Source of the DNA: CAWINY01 sp963837635
GTDB taxonomy: Bacteria > Acidobacteriota > Terriglobia > Terriglobales > Acidobacteriaceae
DNA length: 64,000 bases
Direction: 5' to 3'
NCBI GenBank assembly: GCA_963837635.1
Contig: CAWINY010000004.1
Location: 124,001-188,000 of the forward strand
The translations under genes were made by a program, and so were the position numbers. Numbering within the stretch: the first letter of the stretch is position 1; each line of letters begins with the position of its first letter. This document shows positions 44,800 through 53,200 of the stretch, in pieces. The notes under the pieces were generated by a model, which saw only the letters and a list, made by a program, of their open reading frames with translations, did no database searches and was not told the DNA's origin.

Positions 44800-45106
44800 T
44801 CGGCCCCTCGCGTTGCAAGCAGCCATAATTCTCTTGGAACCCAAGTACTTGCGATATCTGCTCTGCATCTTCCTTTCCGTCAGCCTCTGAGGCTAGAGCG
44901 CCTTTGATCCAACCCACTTCAGGACAAGAATTTGTACAGCTTGTCCCCGAGCGTTCAAGGATTTTGACAAATCCCTGTAGGCGGCCTGACTTCCAACCGG
45001 CTCAAGTCCCCAACGGATCAACAGATTGTCAGACCCCAACAGTGGCCCCGGACTTGCCTGTATCAGGGCGGCACTGAGGTTTCAGTGATCGAAGGAGGTT
45101 CTGAAA
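44800..45106. other. Intergenic region with sigma-54 promoter at its end
   Basis: No gene is seen in the first 240 bases; the promoter at 45043-45058 and the rubrerythrin leader occupy the rest. Confidence 0.5.
45043..45058 (+). promoter_or_regulatory. Sigma-54 promoter for rubrerythrin
   Basis: TGGCCCCGGACTTGCC carries both boxes (TGGC and TTGC) at exact GG-N10-GC spacing. The predicted start is near 45070, 37 bases before the ATG at 45107. Confidence 0.75.
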
Positions 45107-45799
45107 ATGGCAAAACTTCATCGCATTCTGTTCATGGTGGCTGTCGTGTGGCTGACTGCGGTGGCGGCAATAGCTAGCGACGTCCCGCAGCGGTTGGGTA
45201 GCAGCGTTACACTGCAAAACCTACAGACAGCCTATAACGGGGAGAGCAACGCGCACGCCCGCTATCTGGCCTTCGCACAGAAAGCCGACCAGGAAGGCTA
45301 CGGACAGGTGGCGAGCCTATTTCGCGCCGCTGCACGCGCCGAAGAGATCCACGCAGCGAACCACGCGGCCGTGATCAAGGAGATGGGTGGCACGCCTGCC
45401 GCAACCATCGAAACCCCAATCGTGAAGTCCACGAAGGAAAACCTTGAGGCAGCGCTTAAAGGCGAGGAGTACGAAAGCCGCGAGATGTACCCTGCGTTTC
45501 TGAGAGAGGCCCGGCGGGAGCCTGCTTTCGAGCCCAACCGGCCGCACTCTCAGGTCCGGAAGCATCGCGCCGTGGAGGCGAACAACGAAGCTGCGCGAAC
45601 TTTCAGGCTGGCGAAGACCGCCGAAGCTGAACATGCAAAGCTCTTTGCAAACGCGCTGAAGGACCTCGACAGTCTCAAAGGCACCAGCAAGAAGACTTAC
45701 TACGTGTGCTCGGTCTGCGGTTACACAGCAGCCAGACTGGACTTTATCCGGTGTCCATCGTGCGCTTTCCCGAGACATGTATATCAACCCGTAAGTTAG
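45107..45799 (+). CDS. Exported rubrerythrin-like protein
   Basis: The protein is 230 residues with a strong ribosome binding site (aaggagg) and a signal peptide (~1-23, AIAS). Four diiron-ligand helices are visible: GESNAHARYLAF, RAEEIHAANH, GEEYESREMYPAF and TAEAEHAKLF. The C-terminal rubredoxin-like knot has two Cys pairs (YYVCSVCGYTAA and IRCPSCAFPRHVYQPV). An extra segment around residues 145-155 (EPNRPHSQVRKH) interrupts the third helix region. Rubrerythrins reduce hydrogen peroxide and are normally cytoplasmic, so a signal peptide suggests a periplasmic version fed by periplasmic electron donors. The gene has a sigma-54 promoter and is followed by a DUF2231 membrane protein. Confidence 0.88.
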   Translation: MAKLHRILFMVAVVWLTAVAAIASDVPQRLGSSVTLQNLQTAYNGESNAHARYLAFAQKADQEGYGQVASLFRAAARAEEIHAANHAAVIKEMGGTPAATIETPIVKSTKENLEAALKGEEYESREMYPAFLREARREPAFEPNRPHSQVRKHRAVEANNEAARTFRLAKTAEAEHAKLFANALKDLDSLKGTSKKTYYVCSVCGYTAARLDFIRCPSCAFPRHVYQPVS

Positions 45800-45857
45800 C
45801 TAGCTTGGGGCGTGCCGGTTGCGAGGTCCGGCACGCCCGTACACGCGGAGGTTTACC

Positions 45858-46427
45858 ATGATGCAGTTTCCACCAATTCCGAGTTGGGACGCCCTGCACC
45901 CGCTGATTATTCACTTTCCGATCGTGCTTCTGCTGATCGCGCCTTTGTTCATCGTGATCGGGGCGGTGGTTAGGCCCGATAAAGGGCGGCTGTTCCTGAT
46001 CTCCGCCTTGATCTTGATGGTCCTGGGCACTGCTTCGACTTACGTCGCGGTGGGCACGGGAGAGGCTGCGGGCAAACTGGCGGAGCGAGTACCCGGCGTT
46101 GAAGCCGTTCTGGAACAGCATGAAAACTTGGCGGAAACCACGCGCCTGGTGTTCTCAGTCCTGACGGTGATCTTTCTCGCAATTGTGGCGATTCCGCGAG
46201 TCTTGCCAAACGTCAGCAACCGTCTGCTCCTGAAGGTGCTGCCGTTGATCTTTCTCGGCTTCTATAGTGCGGGAGTCCTGCTGCTGATCAACACCGCCCA
46301 CCATGGCGGGCGCCTGGTGCATGAATTCGGAGTCCACGCCATGATCGCCCCGTCGTCACGTCCTCCGGCCGGGGTGCCGAGTCCGGCTTCTTCCGTTCCC
46401 GCTGAGCAGACGGGGGAACGCGATTGA
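45858..46427 (+). CDS. DUF2231 membrane protein, copy 1
   Basis: The protein is 189 residues from the ATG at 45858 (ggagg, spacing 6). It starts with IPSWDALHPLIIHFPIVLLL, the DUF2231 signature with two His in the first helix, and has four transmembrane segments. LINTAHHGGRLVHEFGVHA in the last helix supplies further His residues, which suits heme or metal binding. The C-terminus is a Pro/Ser-rich tail. It follows rubrerythrin by 58 bases, so it is likely in the same sigma-54 transcript, and it is clearly paralogous to the gene at 55274-55777. It is perhaps a membrane electron-transfer protein; the role is not proven. Confidence 0.8.
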   Translation: MMQFPPIPSWDALHPLIIHFPIVLLLIAPLFIVIGAVVRPDKGRLFLISALILMVLGTASTYVAVGTGEAAGKLAERVPGVEAVLEQHENLAETTRLVFSVLTVIFLAIVAIPRVLPNVSNRLLLKVLPLIFLGFYSAGVLLLINTAHHGGRLVHEFGVHAMIAPSSRPPAGVPSPASSVPAEQTGERD

Positions 46428-46428
46428 G

Positions 46429-47841
46429 TTAAGACCTTTCCGCAGCGGCCCGCAATTCGTACTTGGCCAACTTATACGATAGGTCGCTGCGGGAAAGGCC
46501 AAGGCGGCGGGCCGCTTCCGCTTGGGCTCCGTTGCAGGCTCTTAGGGTACGCTCGATCAGTTTTCTCTCGATGGTTGCCAGCAGCACACGTAAATCCGTG
46601 GTTTCGGACAGGCTGTCCAGCCAGCGTTCTTCATCGGTAACGTCAAGCGCGCGGCTGACCGCGTGCGATCCCGCGCTTTGGGCTGCCACCGGAAAGCTGT
46701 CCGGGCCGATGATCTCACCGCTGGAAAGTATGCAGGCACGTTCAATAAGATTGCGCAATTCACGGATATTCCCAGGGAAACTATAGTTTCTTAGTAGATC
46801 GATTGCGGCGGCGCTGAGAGTTTTGCGCGGCAGCTTCAGTTCCTTGGCCGCCGCCTGCAGGAACAACTCGCACAACAGCGGAATATCCTCGCGCCTGTCC
46901 CGCAGCGGTGGAACATCAATGGGCACAACTGCCACACGGTAGAATAGGTCCTCGCGGAACGATCCTTCACGCACCAGTTGTTGCAAGTCACGGTGAGTTG
47001 CCGAGAGTACGCGCACATCGACGCAGCGCGGTTTTGTCGATCCCACGCGCGTTACCTGCCCATCTGTTAAGACCCGCAGAAGCTTCGCTTGCGCTGTGGG
47101 CGCCATCTCGCCGATCTCGTCGAGGAACAGTATTCCTTCGTGCGCTGCTTCGAATACACCCTGCCGGCTGCGATCCGCGCCGGTAAAGGCGCCGCGCTCG
47201 TGACCAAACAGTTCGCTTTCCAGCAAAGTTTCCGTGAACGCTGCGCAATTGAGGGCTAAAAATGGCTTTGTCGCTCGCGGACTGCTTTGGTGCAGCGCCC
47301 GTGCCACCAGCTCTTTGCCGGTCCCTGTCTCTCCGGTAATGAGCACAGTGGCATTGGTCGGAGCCACCCGCGCGATCTGCTCCCGTACTCGTTGAATCTG
47401 GGGGCTTTCGCCCACAATCTCCGGAGATCCTTCCAGCCGCTCGACAGTATCCTTCAAGCGCACGTTTTCCCGCGTCAGGCGGGTGCGCTCCTCCGCGCGT
47501 CGAACCGTGGCGCGCAAGACTTCCGGCTGAAATGGCTTGGTCAGGAAATCAAAGGCGCCCTGGCGCATGCTCTCGACCGCGAGCTCAATCGTGCCGACCG
47601 CGGTCAAAAACACCACCGAGATCGTGGAATCGTGCTCCCGCACACAGGCCAGCACGTCCAGACCCGTGCCATCGGCCATCTTTTGATCGGTGATGATGAC
47701 GTCGTAATCGTTGGCCGAAATCGACCGGCGGGCCTCTTCCACTCCCGCGGCTTGTGCCACAAGGTGCCGCTCCTGCTGCAGGTTTGAGGCGAGAATCCGG
47801 CGCATGTGCGGTTCATCCTCAACGATAAGTACTCGCGCCAT
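46429..47841 (-). CDS. NtrC-family sigma-54-dependent response regulator
   Basis: The protein is 470 residues. Receiver with D52 (VIITDQKMADGTG), AAA+ domain with Walker A GETGTGKE (170-177), GAFTGA (217-222), Walker B LFLDEIGEM, and a Fis-type helix-turn-helix near the end (AEAARRLGLSRSDLSYKL). Its ATG directly follows the kinase stop (TGA-ATG), so it is the partner of the kinase at 47842. It converges on the DUF2231 gene, with only one base between the two ends. It probably regulates the rubrerythrin operon or the ATPase/permease genes beside it; the targets are not proven. Confidence 0.95.
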   Translation of the reverse strand: MARVLIVEDEPHMRRILASNLQQERHLVAQAAGVEEARRSISANDYDVIITDQKMADGTGLDVLACVREHDSTISVVFLTAVGTIELAVESMRQGAFDFLTKPFQPEVLRATVRRAEERTRLTRENVRLKDTVERLEGSPEIVGESPQIQRVREQIARVAPTNATVLITGETGTGKELVARALHQSSPRATKPFLALNCAAFTETLLESELFGHERGAFTGADRSRQGVFEAAHEGILFLDEIGEMAPTAQAKLLRVLTDGQVTRVGSTKPRCVDVRVLSATHRDLQQLVREGSFREDLFYRVAVVPIDVPPLRDRREDIPLLCELFLQAAAKELKLPRKTLSAAAIDLLRNYSFPGNIRELRNLIERACILSSGEIIGPDSFPVAAQSAGSHAVSRALDVTDEERWLDSLSETTDLRVLLATIERKLIERTLRACNGAQAEAARRLGLSRSDLSYKLAKYELRAAAERS

Positions 47842-49158
47842 TCAGGCTCCTATTCTTTGCGCCAGTGATTCGTGACGAGCTGGCAGAACCAGGGAAAAGC
47901 AAATGCGGTCGGGGCCGTTGGCACTCAATTGAAGCTCCCCGCCGTGTGCGCGTGCGATGTTGCGCGCGATCGCCAGTCCCAAGCCGGTACCTCCCGGCTT
48001 TGTGGTAAAGAAGGGCTCGAACAGGCGGGTCACAACGCCGTCAGAGATTGGCTCACCAGTATTCTCTATAGCAATGAAAGTTTGATCCTGCGTTTGCCGG
48101 GCTGAAAGCCGCACGCATCCATGTTGTGGCGCGCCTTCGACGGCGTTGAGAACAAGATTCAATAGCGCTTGCTGCATGTGTCCAGGATCGAATTCCGACA
48201 TCAAGTCCCCCGGCGCCACTACTTCGATTTGAACATCCTGTTCCCGGGCTCGGGCGCGGCAGATGTCAGCCACATAGAACAACAAATCCGCGATCGAGCT
48301 TGATACCTTCTCAGGCACCCGCGGCCGAGCGTAGGCAAGGAAGTCGTTTGTGAACTGCTCAAGACGGGCGGCCTCCTTGGCGGCAATCGCAAACATCTCA
48401 TCCCGCTCCTGTGGGTCACACCCGCCGTGAACGGCGGTAGCAAGAGAACTGGAGATCATTGCCACCGGATTGCGAATCTCGTGCGCAATGGCACTGGACA
48501 ATCGCCCCACGGCAGCGAGTCTTTCCTCCTCGATCAGGCGTTCCCGAGTTTGCTGCAATTCCGCGCTGTTGCGTGCCAGGGTTGATTCCTTCTGGCGAAG
48601 ATCGTTGACCAGGAACCAGACCAGCAAACCGACCAAGGCGTAGATCATGGAAACAGTGCCGGCCTCAAAGTATTCGCTCACATTTACAGGCGCGTGGATA
48701 TGCTCATAGTGCGCGAGCCAGAGGAAGTTCAGAGAATCCGCTATTACGATGACAGCGGTTGTTGCGGCAAGCCGGAAACGAAAAGCTGCCTCAATCACTG
48801 GCATGGCGAGAAGCACGAAGTACTGGTTGTCGGGACGGTCGGCAAGAGTAGCCAACACGAATGCCAATCCCAAGTTCAGAATAATCGAGACCCACGTGAG
48901 CGCAGCTACCCCGGCAGAACCTGGGGCGCGTGATCTACTCTGAGCCCACACCAGCTCGGCCATGCGGACCGCAAAGGCCGCTGCGAGAATAAGGATCAAA
49001 GTTGCTGAAGGCGCACCGAAGTGAACAGCAAACAGAGTGTGAATCACCAGCAGGACGGCGAGCACGACGAGATTCAGAGTAGCGAAGGTCGACTGCTGCA
49101 CTCTGAATGAATCACCATCTCGCAAATCAATCGAGGATTCCAAGCCGCTATCCGCCAT
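47842..49158 (-). CDS. Multi-TM sensor histidine kinase
   Basis: The protein is 438 residues from the ATG at 49158 (ggaggg before it). The much longer open frame to 49908 is antisense of the permease gene and is not part of the protein. Six or so transmembrane helices (~24-46, 50-70, 83-103, 111-128, 130-148, 165-185) form the sensor, with no large periplasmic domain. A coiled linker leads to HisKA with H226 (SAIAHEIRNPVAMISS) and HATPase boxes (NLVLNAVEGA, ENTGEPI, GGTGLGLAI). It works with the regulator that follows at once. The signal is unknown; a membrane-embedded sensor suggests a membrane or respiratory cue. Confidence 0.92.
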   Translation of the reverse strand: MADSGLESSIDLRDGDSFRVQQSTFATLNLVVLAVLLVIHTLFAVHFGAPSATLILILAAAFAVRMAELVWAQSRSRAPGSAGVAALTWVSIILNLGLAFVLATLADRPDNQYFVLLAMPVIEAAFRFRLAATTAVIVIADSLNFLWLAHYEHIHAPVNVSEYFEAGTVSMIYALVGLLVWFLVNDLRQKESTLARNSAELQQTRERLIEEERLAAVGRLSSAIAHEIRNPVAMISSSLATAVHGGCDPQERDEMFAIAAKEAARLEQFTNDFLAYARPRVPEKVSSSIADLLFYVADICRARAREQDVQIEVVAPGDLMSEFDPGHMQQALLNLVLNAVEGAPQHGCVRLSARQTQDQTFIAIENTGEPISDGVVTRLFEPFFTTKPGGTGLGLAIARNIARAHGGELQLSANGPDRICFSLVLPARHESLAQRIGA

Positions 49159-49199
49159 GGCGCCCTCCGTCTTCAGCTCCGATCCTCCGGAACTTGTCG

Positions 49200-50291
49200 T
49201 TAACTTCCCGTTTGCATTGTCCTCTTCACGTGGAGTTCTAACTTTGATGGTGACGCTTCCGGTGAAGCCTCTGTGCCCTGCCCAGTCTCCAAGCGCTTTA
49301 TGTACACTGTCCGGACAATCACAATGCCGACCACGGTCAGGGGCGCCGCTAATGCCACGCCAATGGCTCCGGCTATTACGGCCATGACAACCTGAACCGA
49401 GAATGTAAGCGCCGGAGCAAGACGCACGGCTCGCCTCTCCGCAAGCGGGGTGATTAAGAATCCTTCCAGCATGTGCGCGCCGCAGAAGAGAAGGATCACA
49501 GCCGCGGCCTTGCTCGGGTTGCCGACGAACGCCAGCAAGGCTGGCGGAATTGCCGACAGAATGGGACCGAGGTTGGGAATAAAGGTCAGCAGCGCGGCAA
49601 TCATGCCAAAGGTGAGGGCCAGAGGGACCTTCAGAACCAGCAGACCGGCGGTGATGACCGCACCAACTACGCACATCGAAATCGCGCGCGCCAGAAGCCA
49701 ATATCTTAGCGTCCTGCCGAGTTCGGCGAGGACATCGCAGACTGTGGTGCGGTGCCGTGGTGGAAACAGCCGCACCAGTCCGTTGACATACAGGTGTGGC
49801 TCGGCCGCAACTGCCGTGCCGATGAACAGAACGATGAACATAGCTACGATTTGCCGAACTGTGGCAGAGATAATGCCAGAGGCCCGCGAAAACATGCCGC
49901 TCGACCAAGCTTGGTCTCGCCTAAGTTGCGAGAGCAGCCAGCGGCCGAATTCGTGACTCTGGATTTGACCGACCACTTGTTGAATAGCAATGGGCAACCG
50001 CGCCTGCAGTTGTTCGAATTGTTCCGCAATGGCTGTGCCACGCGACCACAAGGCTACTACGAAGAGCGCTAGCACCAGCCCGAGAACAACCAGGACAGAA
50101 GCGATCGAACCAAGCTTAGTACGCCTTTCCAGCTGTTCGCTCACAGTTCGCAGGAGGACCGCGAGCAGCAAACCGGCGAACAGCACCAGGACAGCGCTAC
50201 GCTCAACCCACACCAACGTCGCAACGAGAGCCATAGCAGCAGCGGCTCCCAGATTCGTGCCCCGCGGTGGCTCGCCTGCTGGGTCTGTCAT
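49200..50291 (-). CDS. AI-2E/PerM-family permease
   Basis: The protein is 363 residues from the ATG at 50291, which overlaps the ATPase stop by 4 bases (ATGA). About eight transmembrane helices with the family features: paired N-terminal helices, an extended amphipathic middle (EQFEQLQARLPIAIQQ), and FIPNLGPILSAIPPALLAF before the C-terminal helices. Members were named after autoinducer-2 export, but many are Na+/H+ antiporters or of unknown substrate. Translational coupling to a P-type cation ATPase favours an ion-related role here. Confidence 0.88.
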   Translation of the reverse strand: MTDPAGEPPRGTNLGAAAAMALVATLVWVERSAVLVLFAGLLLAVLLRTVSEQLERRTKLGSIASVLVVLGLVLALFVVALWSRGTAIAEQFEQLQARLPIAIQQVVGQIQSHEFGRWLLSQLRRDQAWSSGMFSRASGIISATVRQIVAMFIVLFIGTAVAAEPHLYVNGLVRLFPPRHRTTVCDVLAELGRTLRYWLLARAISMCVVGAVITAGLLVLKVPLALTFGMIAALLTFIPNLGPILSAIPPALLAFVGNPSKAAAVILLFCGAHMLEGFLITPLAERRAVRLAPALTFSVQVVMAVIAGAIGVALAAPLTVVGIVIVRTVYIKRLETGQGTEASPEASPSKLELHVKRTMQTGS

Positions 50292-52861
50292 GTGATCCTC
50301 CGGCGCCGCAACGCCTTGTAGAGTTCGAACCACGCGATCGTGCTAATCCCTGTCAAGGCGCACGCCAGCATGGCGGATGGCTTCAGATATCCAAAGTCGA
50401 ATACCGACCTGCCGACGGGCGTGAAGGCAGCCAGGAACAGGAACACGGCAGGAACAGCCGTCACGATCCACATCGCTGGATTGGGAACATGGGTCACCTC
50501 GCGCAAGGAACGGTGCCACGAGCGGTTGGTCCAGATGAGTGCCAGCAGGGTGGCAACTACCGTGGAAAATACCGCAGTACGCACTGTCGCTTCGGGTTGC
50601 GCCTTCCACAGGCAAAACAGATAGACGATGATGGCCGTCCCCAGCGCTACCGCGCCTTGCACCACACTCAGCAGCAGTAGTCGGAAATCGAGCAGGCGTG
50701 AGCTCGTGGGCCGCGGCGGTTGCTGCATCAGCGCGGGGTCCGCCGGCTCCGACTCGAACGCTACCGAGCAGGCCGGATCAATGATCAGTTCCAAAAAAAC
50801 GATATGCACCGGCAGCAGCACCAGCGGCCAGCCGAGGACTACCGGAATCAGCGCCAAGCCTGCAATCGGGACGTGTACGGCGATGACGAAAGCCATGGCC
50901 TTGCGGATGTTGTTGTAAACGGTTCGTCCCATGCGGACGGCCCGTACGATGGAAGTGAAGTCGTCGTCCAGCAACACGAAGTCGGCAGCCTCGCGAGCGA
51001 CATCGGTACCGCGTCCTCCCATGGCCACCCCAACATTCGCTGCTTTCAGCGCCGGGGCGTCGTTCACGCCATCGCCGGACATGACGACCACGTGCCCGCG
51101 CCGCTGGAGTGCGCGAACCAGTCGTAACTTGTGCTCGGGCAGAACCCGCGCAAAGACCTGCGCGCTTCCAATTGCATGATCGAGCTGTTCCTCGGACATC
51201 CGGCTGAGCTGCTCGCCGCTGACAGGCTTTGCGGAATCGGGTATGCCGACGACATTGGCGACGTGGGCCGCGGTTGCGGGATAGTCGCCGGTGATCATGA
51301 CCACGCGAATTCCCGCGCGGCGGCAGTCTTCGATCGCATCCGGCACCTCTCGACGCACCGGATCGGCGAAACCGACGAGCCCAAGAGGTTTGGACGGGAA
51401 CTCCTCTAACGACTTCGGCAGTTGCTGGCCCGGCCAGGACGCTTCCGAGACTCCCAGCACACGCATTCCGCGCTGTGCCATGGCGGCCAATTCTTCGTCC
51501 AGTTGTCGCTGCTCTGCTGCCGAGAGATCGCTAATTCGTGCGATGGCCTCGGGGGCGCCCTTCATGCATACTCGAAATCCGCCGCCTTGCCTTTCAAAAA
51601 CGCGCGCCACAATGGGCAGATCGGAGGTGATTCCGTATTCGGAGTACGCGGTGAGTGTATTGCCATCGCCCAGAATTCCGCAGCGTGAGGCGGCTTCGTG
51701 CAAGGCAACGTCCATCGGATCGGTCGGCGGATACTCGCTGGCGAGCACTCCGGCGTTAAGCAGCCTTCGAATCGTGGGCGTAAGTTGCGTTTCACTTGAC
51801 GGCCGCGCGCGTTCGCGGCCACAGACCAGTTCTTCCACGGCCATGTGGTTCAGGGTCAAAGTGCCCGTCTTGTCCACGCAGAGGACGGTTGCCGAGCCCA
51901 AGGTCTCGATGGCGGATGTTTTCCGGGTCAACACCCGGTTGCGCGCCATGCGCCATGCGCCGAGTGCGAGGAAGACCGTCAGCACTACCGGGAACTCTTC
52001 CGGAACCATCGCGATGGCGACGGTGAGGCCGGACAACGCTCCGGTGATCCAGTCATGACGCACAAAACCGTAAATGAACGCCACCGTGAGACACACCACC
52101 AAAGCCCCTGCGGCAAAAAAACGCACCAGGCGCTGGGTTTCGAGTTCTGTCCGGGTGGGCGTTTCCTGGATGGCTTCGAGCTGCGCGCCGATGCGCCCCA
52201 GTTCGGTGCGCGCCCCGATGGCAATCACCCGCGCCACCGCGTGACCGTGAACGACCATCGTCCCCGAGTAGACGACGGGAAGTCCGTCGCCGCCGGGACG
52301 GTATTGGCGCTCCACCCCGTCCCAAGCCTTCTTGCTCACGGCAACCGATTCGCCGGTGATCAGCGACTCATCGCAGCGCAGGTCTACGGCCGAGAGCGCC
52401 AAGGCATCGGCTGGCACGCGGGTTCCCGCAGAAATGATCAGCAGATCGCCGCGGACCACTTCGCGCCCGGGGATCGATTTGGTTTCTCCGTCTCGGACTA
52501 CGATTGCGCGCGGGCTGGAAAGGTCACGCAGCGCGGCCAGGGCGTATTCTGTCTTGCGTTCCTGGTAGATGGTGATCGCGATGACAGTCAGCGCCGCCAC
52601 GCCCAGGATGGCGGCGTCGTGCAATTCGCCGACGAAGGTGTAAATTGCAACGATTGCCAGCAAGAGCAGGAGCATCGGCTCGCTGCAAGTCCTGACAATT
52701 AAGGTGAGCAGACCGCCACGGCCTTTCGCCGATAACTCATTGGGTCCTTCTTCTCTTAAGCGGCGAGCAGCTTCTTCGGAAGAGATGCCACCTTCGATTC
52801 GCCCTGACAGCGGCACGGACGATGCCGGTCCATGCGAGGCCGAAATTGCGCTCTGCATCAT
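50288..52861 (-). CDS. P-type cation-translocating ATPase
   Basis: The protein is 857 residues from the ATG at 52861 (gagga before it); the frame extends 20 codons further without support. N-terminal cation-ATPase domain (GGISSEEAARRLREEGPNEL), actuator loop with TGES (DESLITGES), membrane helix motif PEEFPVV, phosphorylation motif DKTGTLTLN, KGAPEAI in the nucleotide domain, and hinge GDGVNDAPALKAANVGVAMG. Four to six C-terminal helices end the protein. The overall form is a calcium/magnesium-type (P2-like) pump, but PEEFP differs from the PEGLP of SERCA, so the ion cannot be fixed from sequence. It is coupled to an AI-2E-type permease. Confidence 0.92.
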   Translation of the reverse strand: MMQSAISASHGPASSVPLSGRIEGGISSEEAARRLREEGPNELSAKGRGGLLTLIVRTCSEPMLLLLLAIVAIYTFVGELHDAAILGVAALTVIAITIYQERKTEYALAALRDLSSPRAIVVRDGETKSIPGREVVRGDLLIISAGTRVPADALALSAVDLRCDESLITGESVAVSKKAWDGVERQYRPGGDGLPVVYSGTMVVHGHAVARVIAIGARTELGRIGAQLEAIQETPTRTELETQRLVRFFAAGALVVCLTVAFIYGFVRHDWITGALSGLTVAIAMVPEEFPVVLTVFLALGAWRMARNRVLTRKTSAIETLGSATVLCVDKTGTLTLNHMAVEELVCGRERARPSSETQLTPTIRRLLNAGVLASEYPPTDPMDVALHEAASRCGILGDGNTLTAYSEYGITSDLPIVARVFERQGGGFRVCMKGAPEAIARISDLSAAEQRQLDEELAAMAQRGMRVLGVSEASWPGQQLPKSLEEFPSKPLGLVGFADPVRREVPDAIEDCRRAGIRVVMITGDYPATAAHVANVVGIPDSAKPVSGEQLSRMSEEQLDHAIGSAQVFARVLPEHKLRLVRALQRRGHVVVMSGDGVNDAPALKAANVGVAMGGRGTDVAREAADFVLLDDDFTSIVRAVRMGRTVYNNIRKAMAFVIAVHVPIAGLALIPVVLGWPLVLLPVHIVFLELIIDPACSVAFESEPADPALMQQPPRPTSSRLLDFRLLLLSVVQGAVALGTAIIVYLFCLWKAQPEATVRTAVFSTVVATLLALIWTNRSWHRSLREVTHVPNPAMWIVTAVPAVFLFLAAFTPVGRSVFDFGYLKPSAMLACALTGISTIAWFELYKALRRRRIT

Positions 52862-53200
52862 TGCGCTTCCTCGGACAAGAAATCCACGCTTGTTTGGTCT
52901 TGCTTTTCTGATACATCGCACAGCGGGACGCAGCTCTCATAGCCCGGAAACTGATTGACTAGCCAGAGACACAGATATGCCAGGGGAGCTATAGGTTTGT
53001 CGGGGCGGTTGGGATAGACCTTGGCTGTGCTTAGGGGAGAAACAAACCGTGATGTGACCGGCTCGTTGGGCACGAGCCACCTCGATTCGAGTGCCCCGAC
53101 CTGCTGAATATGCTAACCAACAGCCTTTACTGAAAACGTGATACGGCTCACCGCCACATGTGACCTGGGATTGGCGGACAAAAACGCTTTTCCCGCCGTT
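52862..53200. other. Intergenic region before the ATPase gene
   Basis: Holds the leader and presumably the promoter of the ATPase gene and the 3' end of the M48 gene. I found only a weak GG-N10-GC match (near 53112-53127, minus strand) and no convincing terminator. Confidence 0.35.

Noticed and set aside
47842..49908. 688-codon version of the sensor kinase
   Set aside because: The first ~250 codons are antisense to the AI-2E-type permease; the ATG at 49158 has a strong ribosome binding site and fits kinase length.
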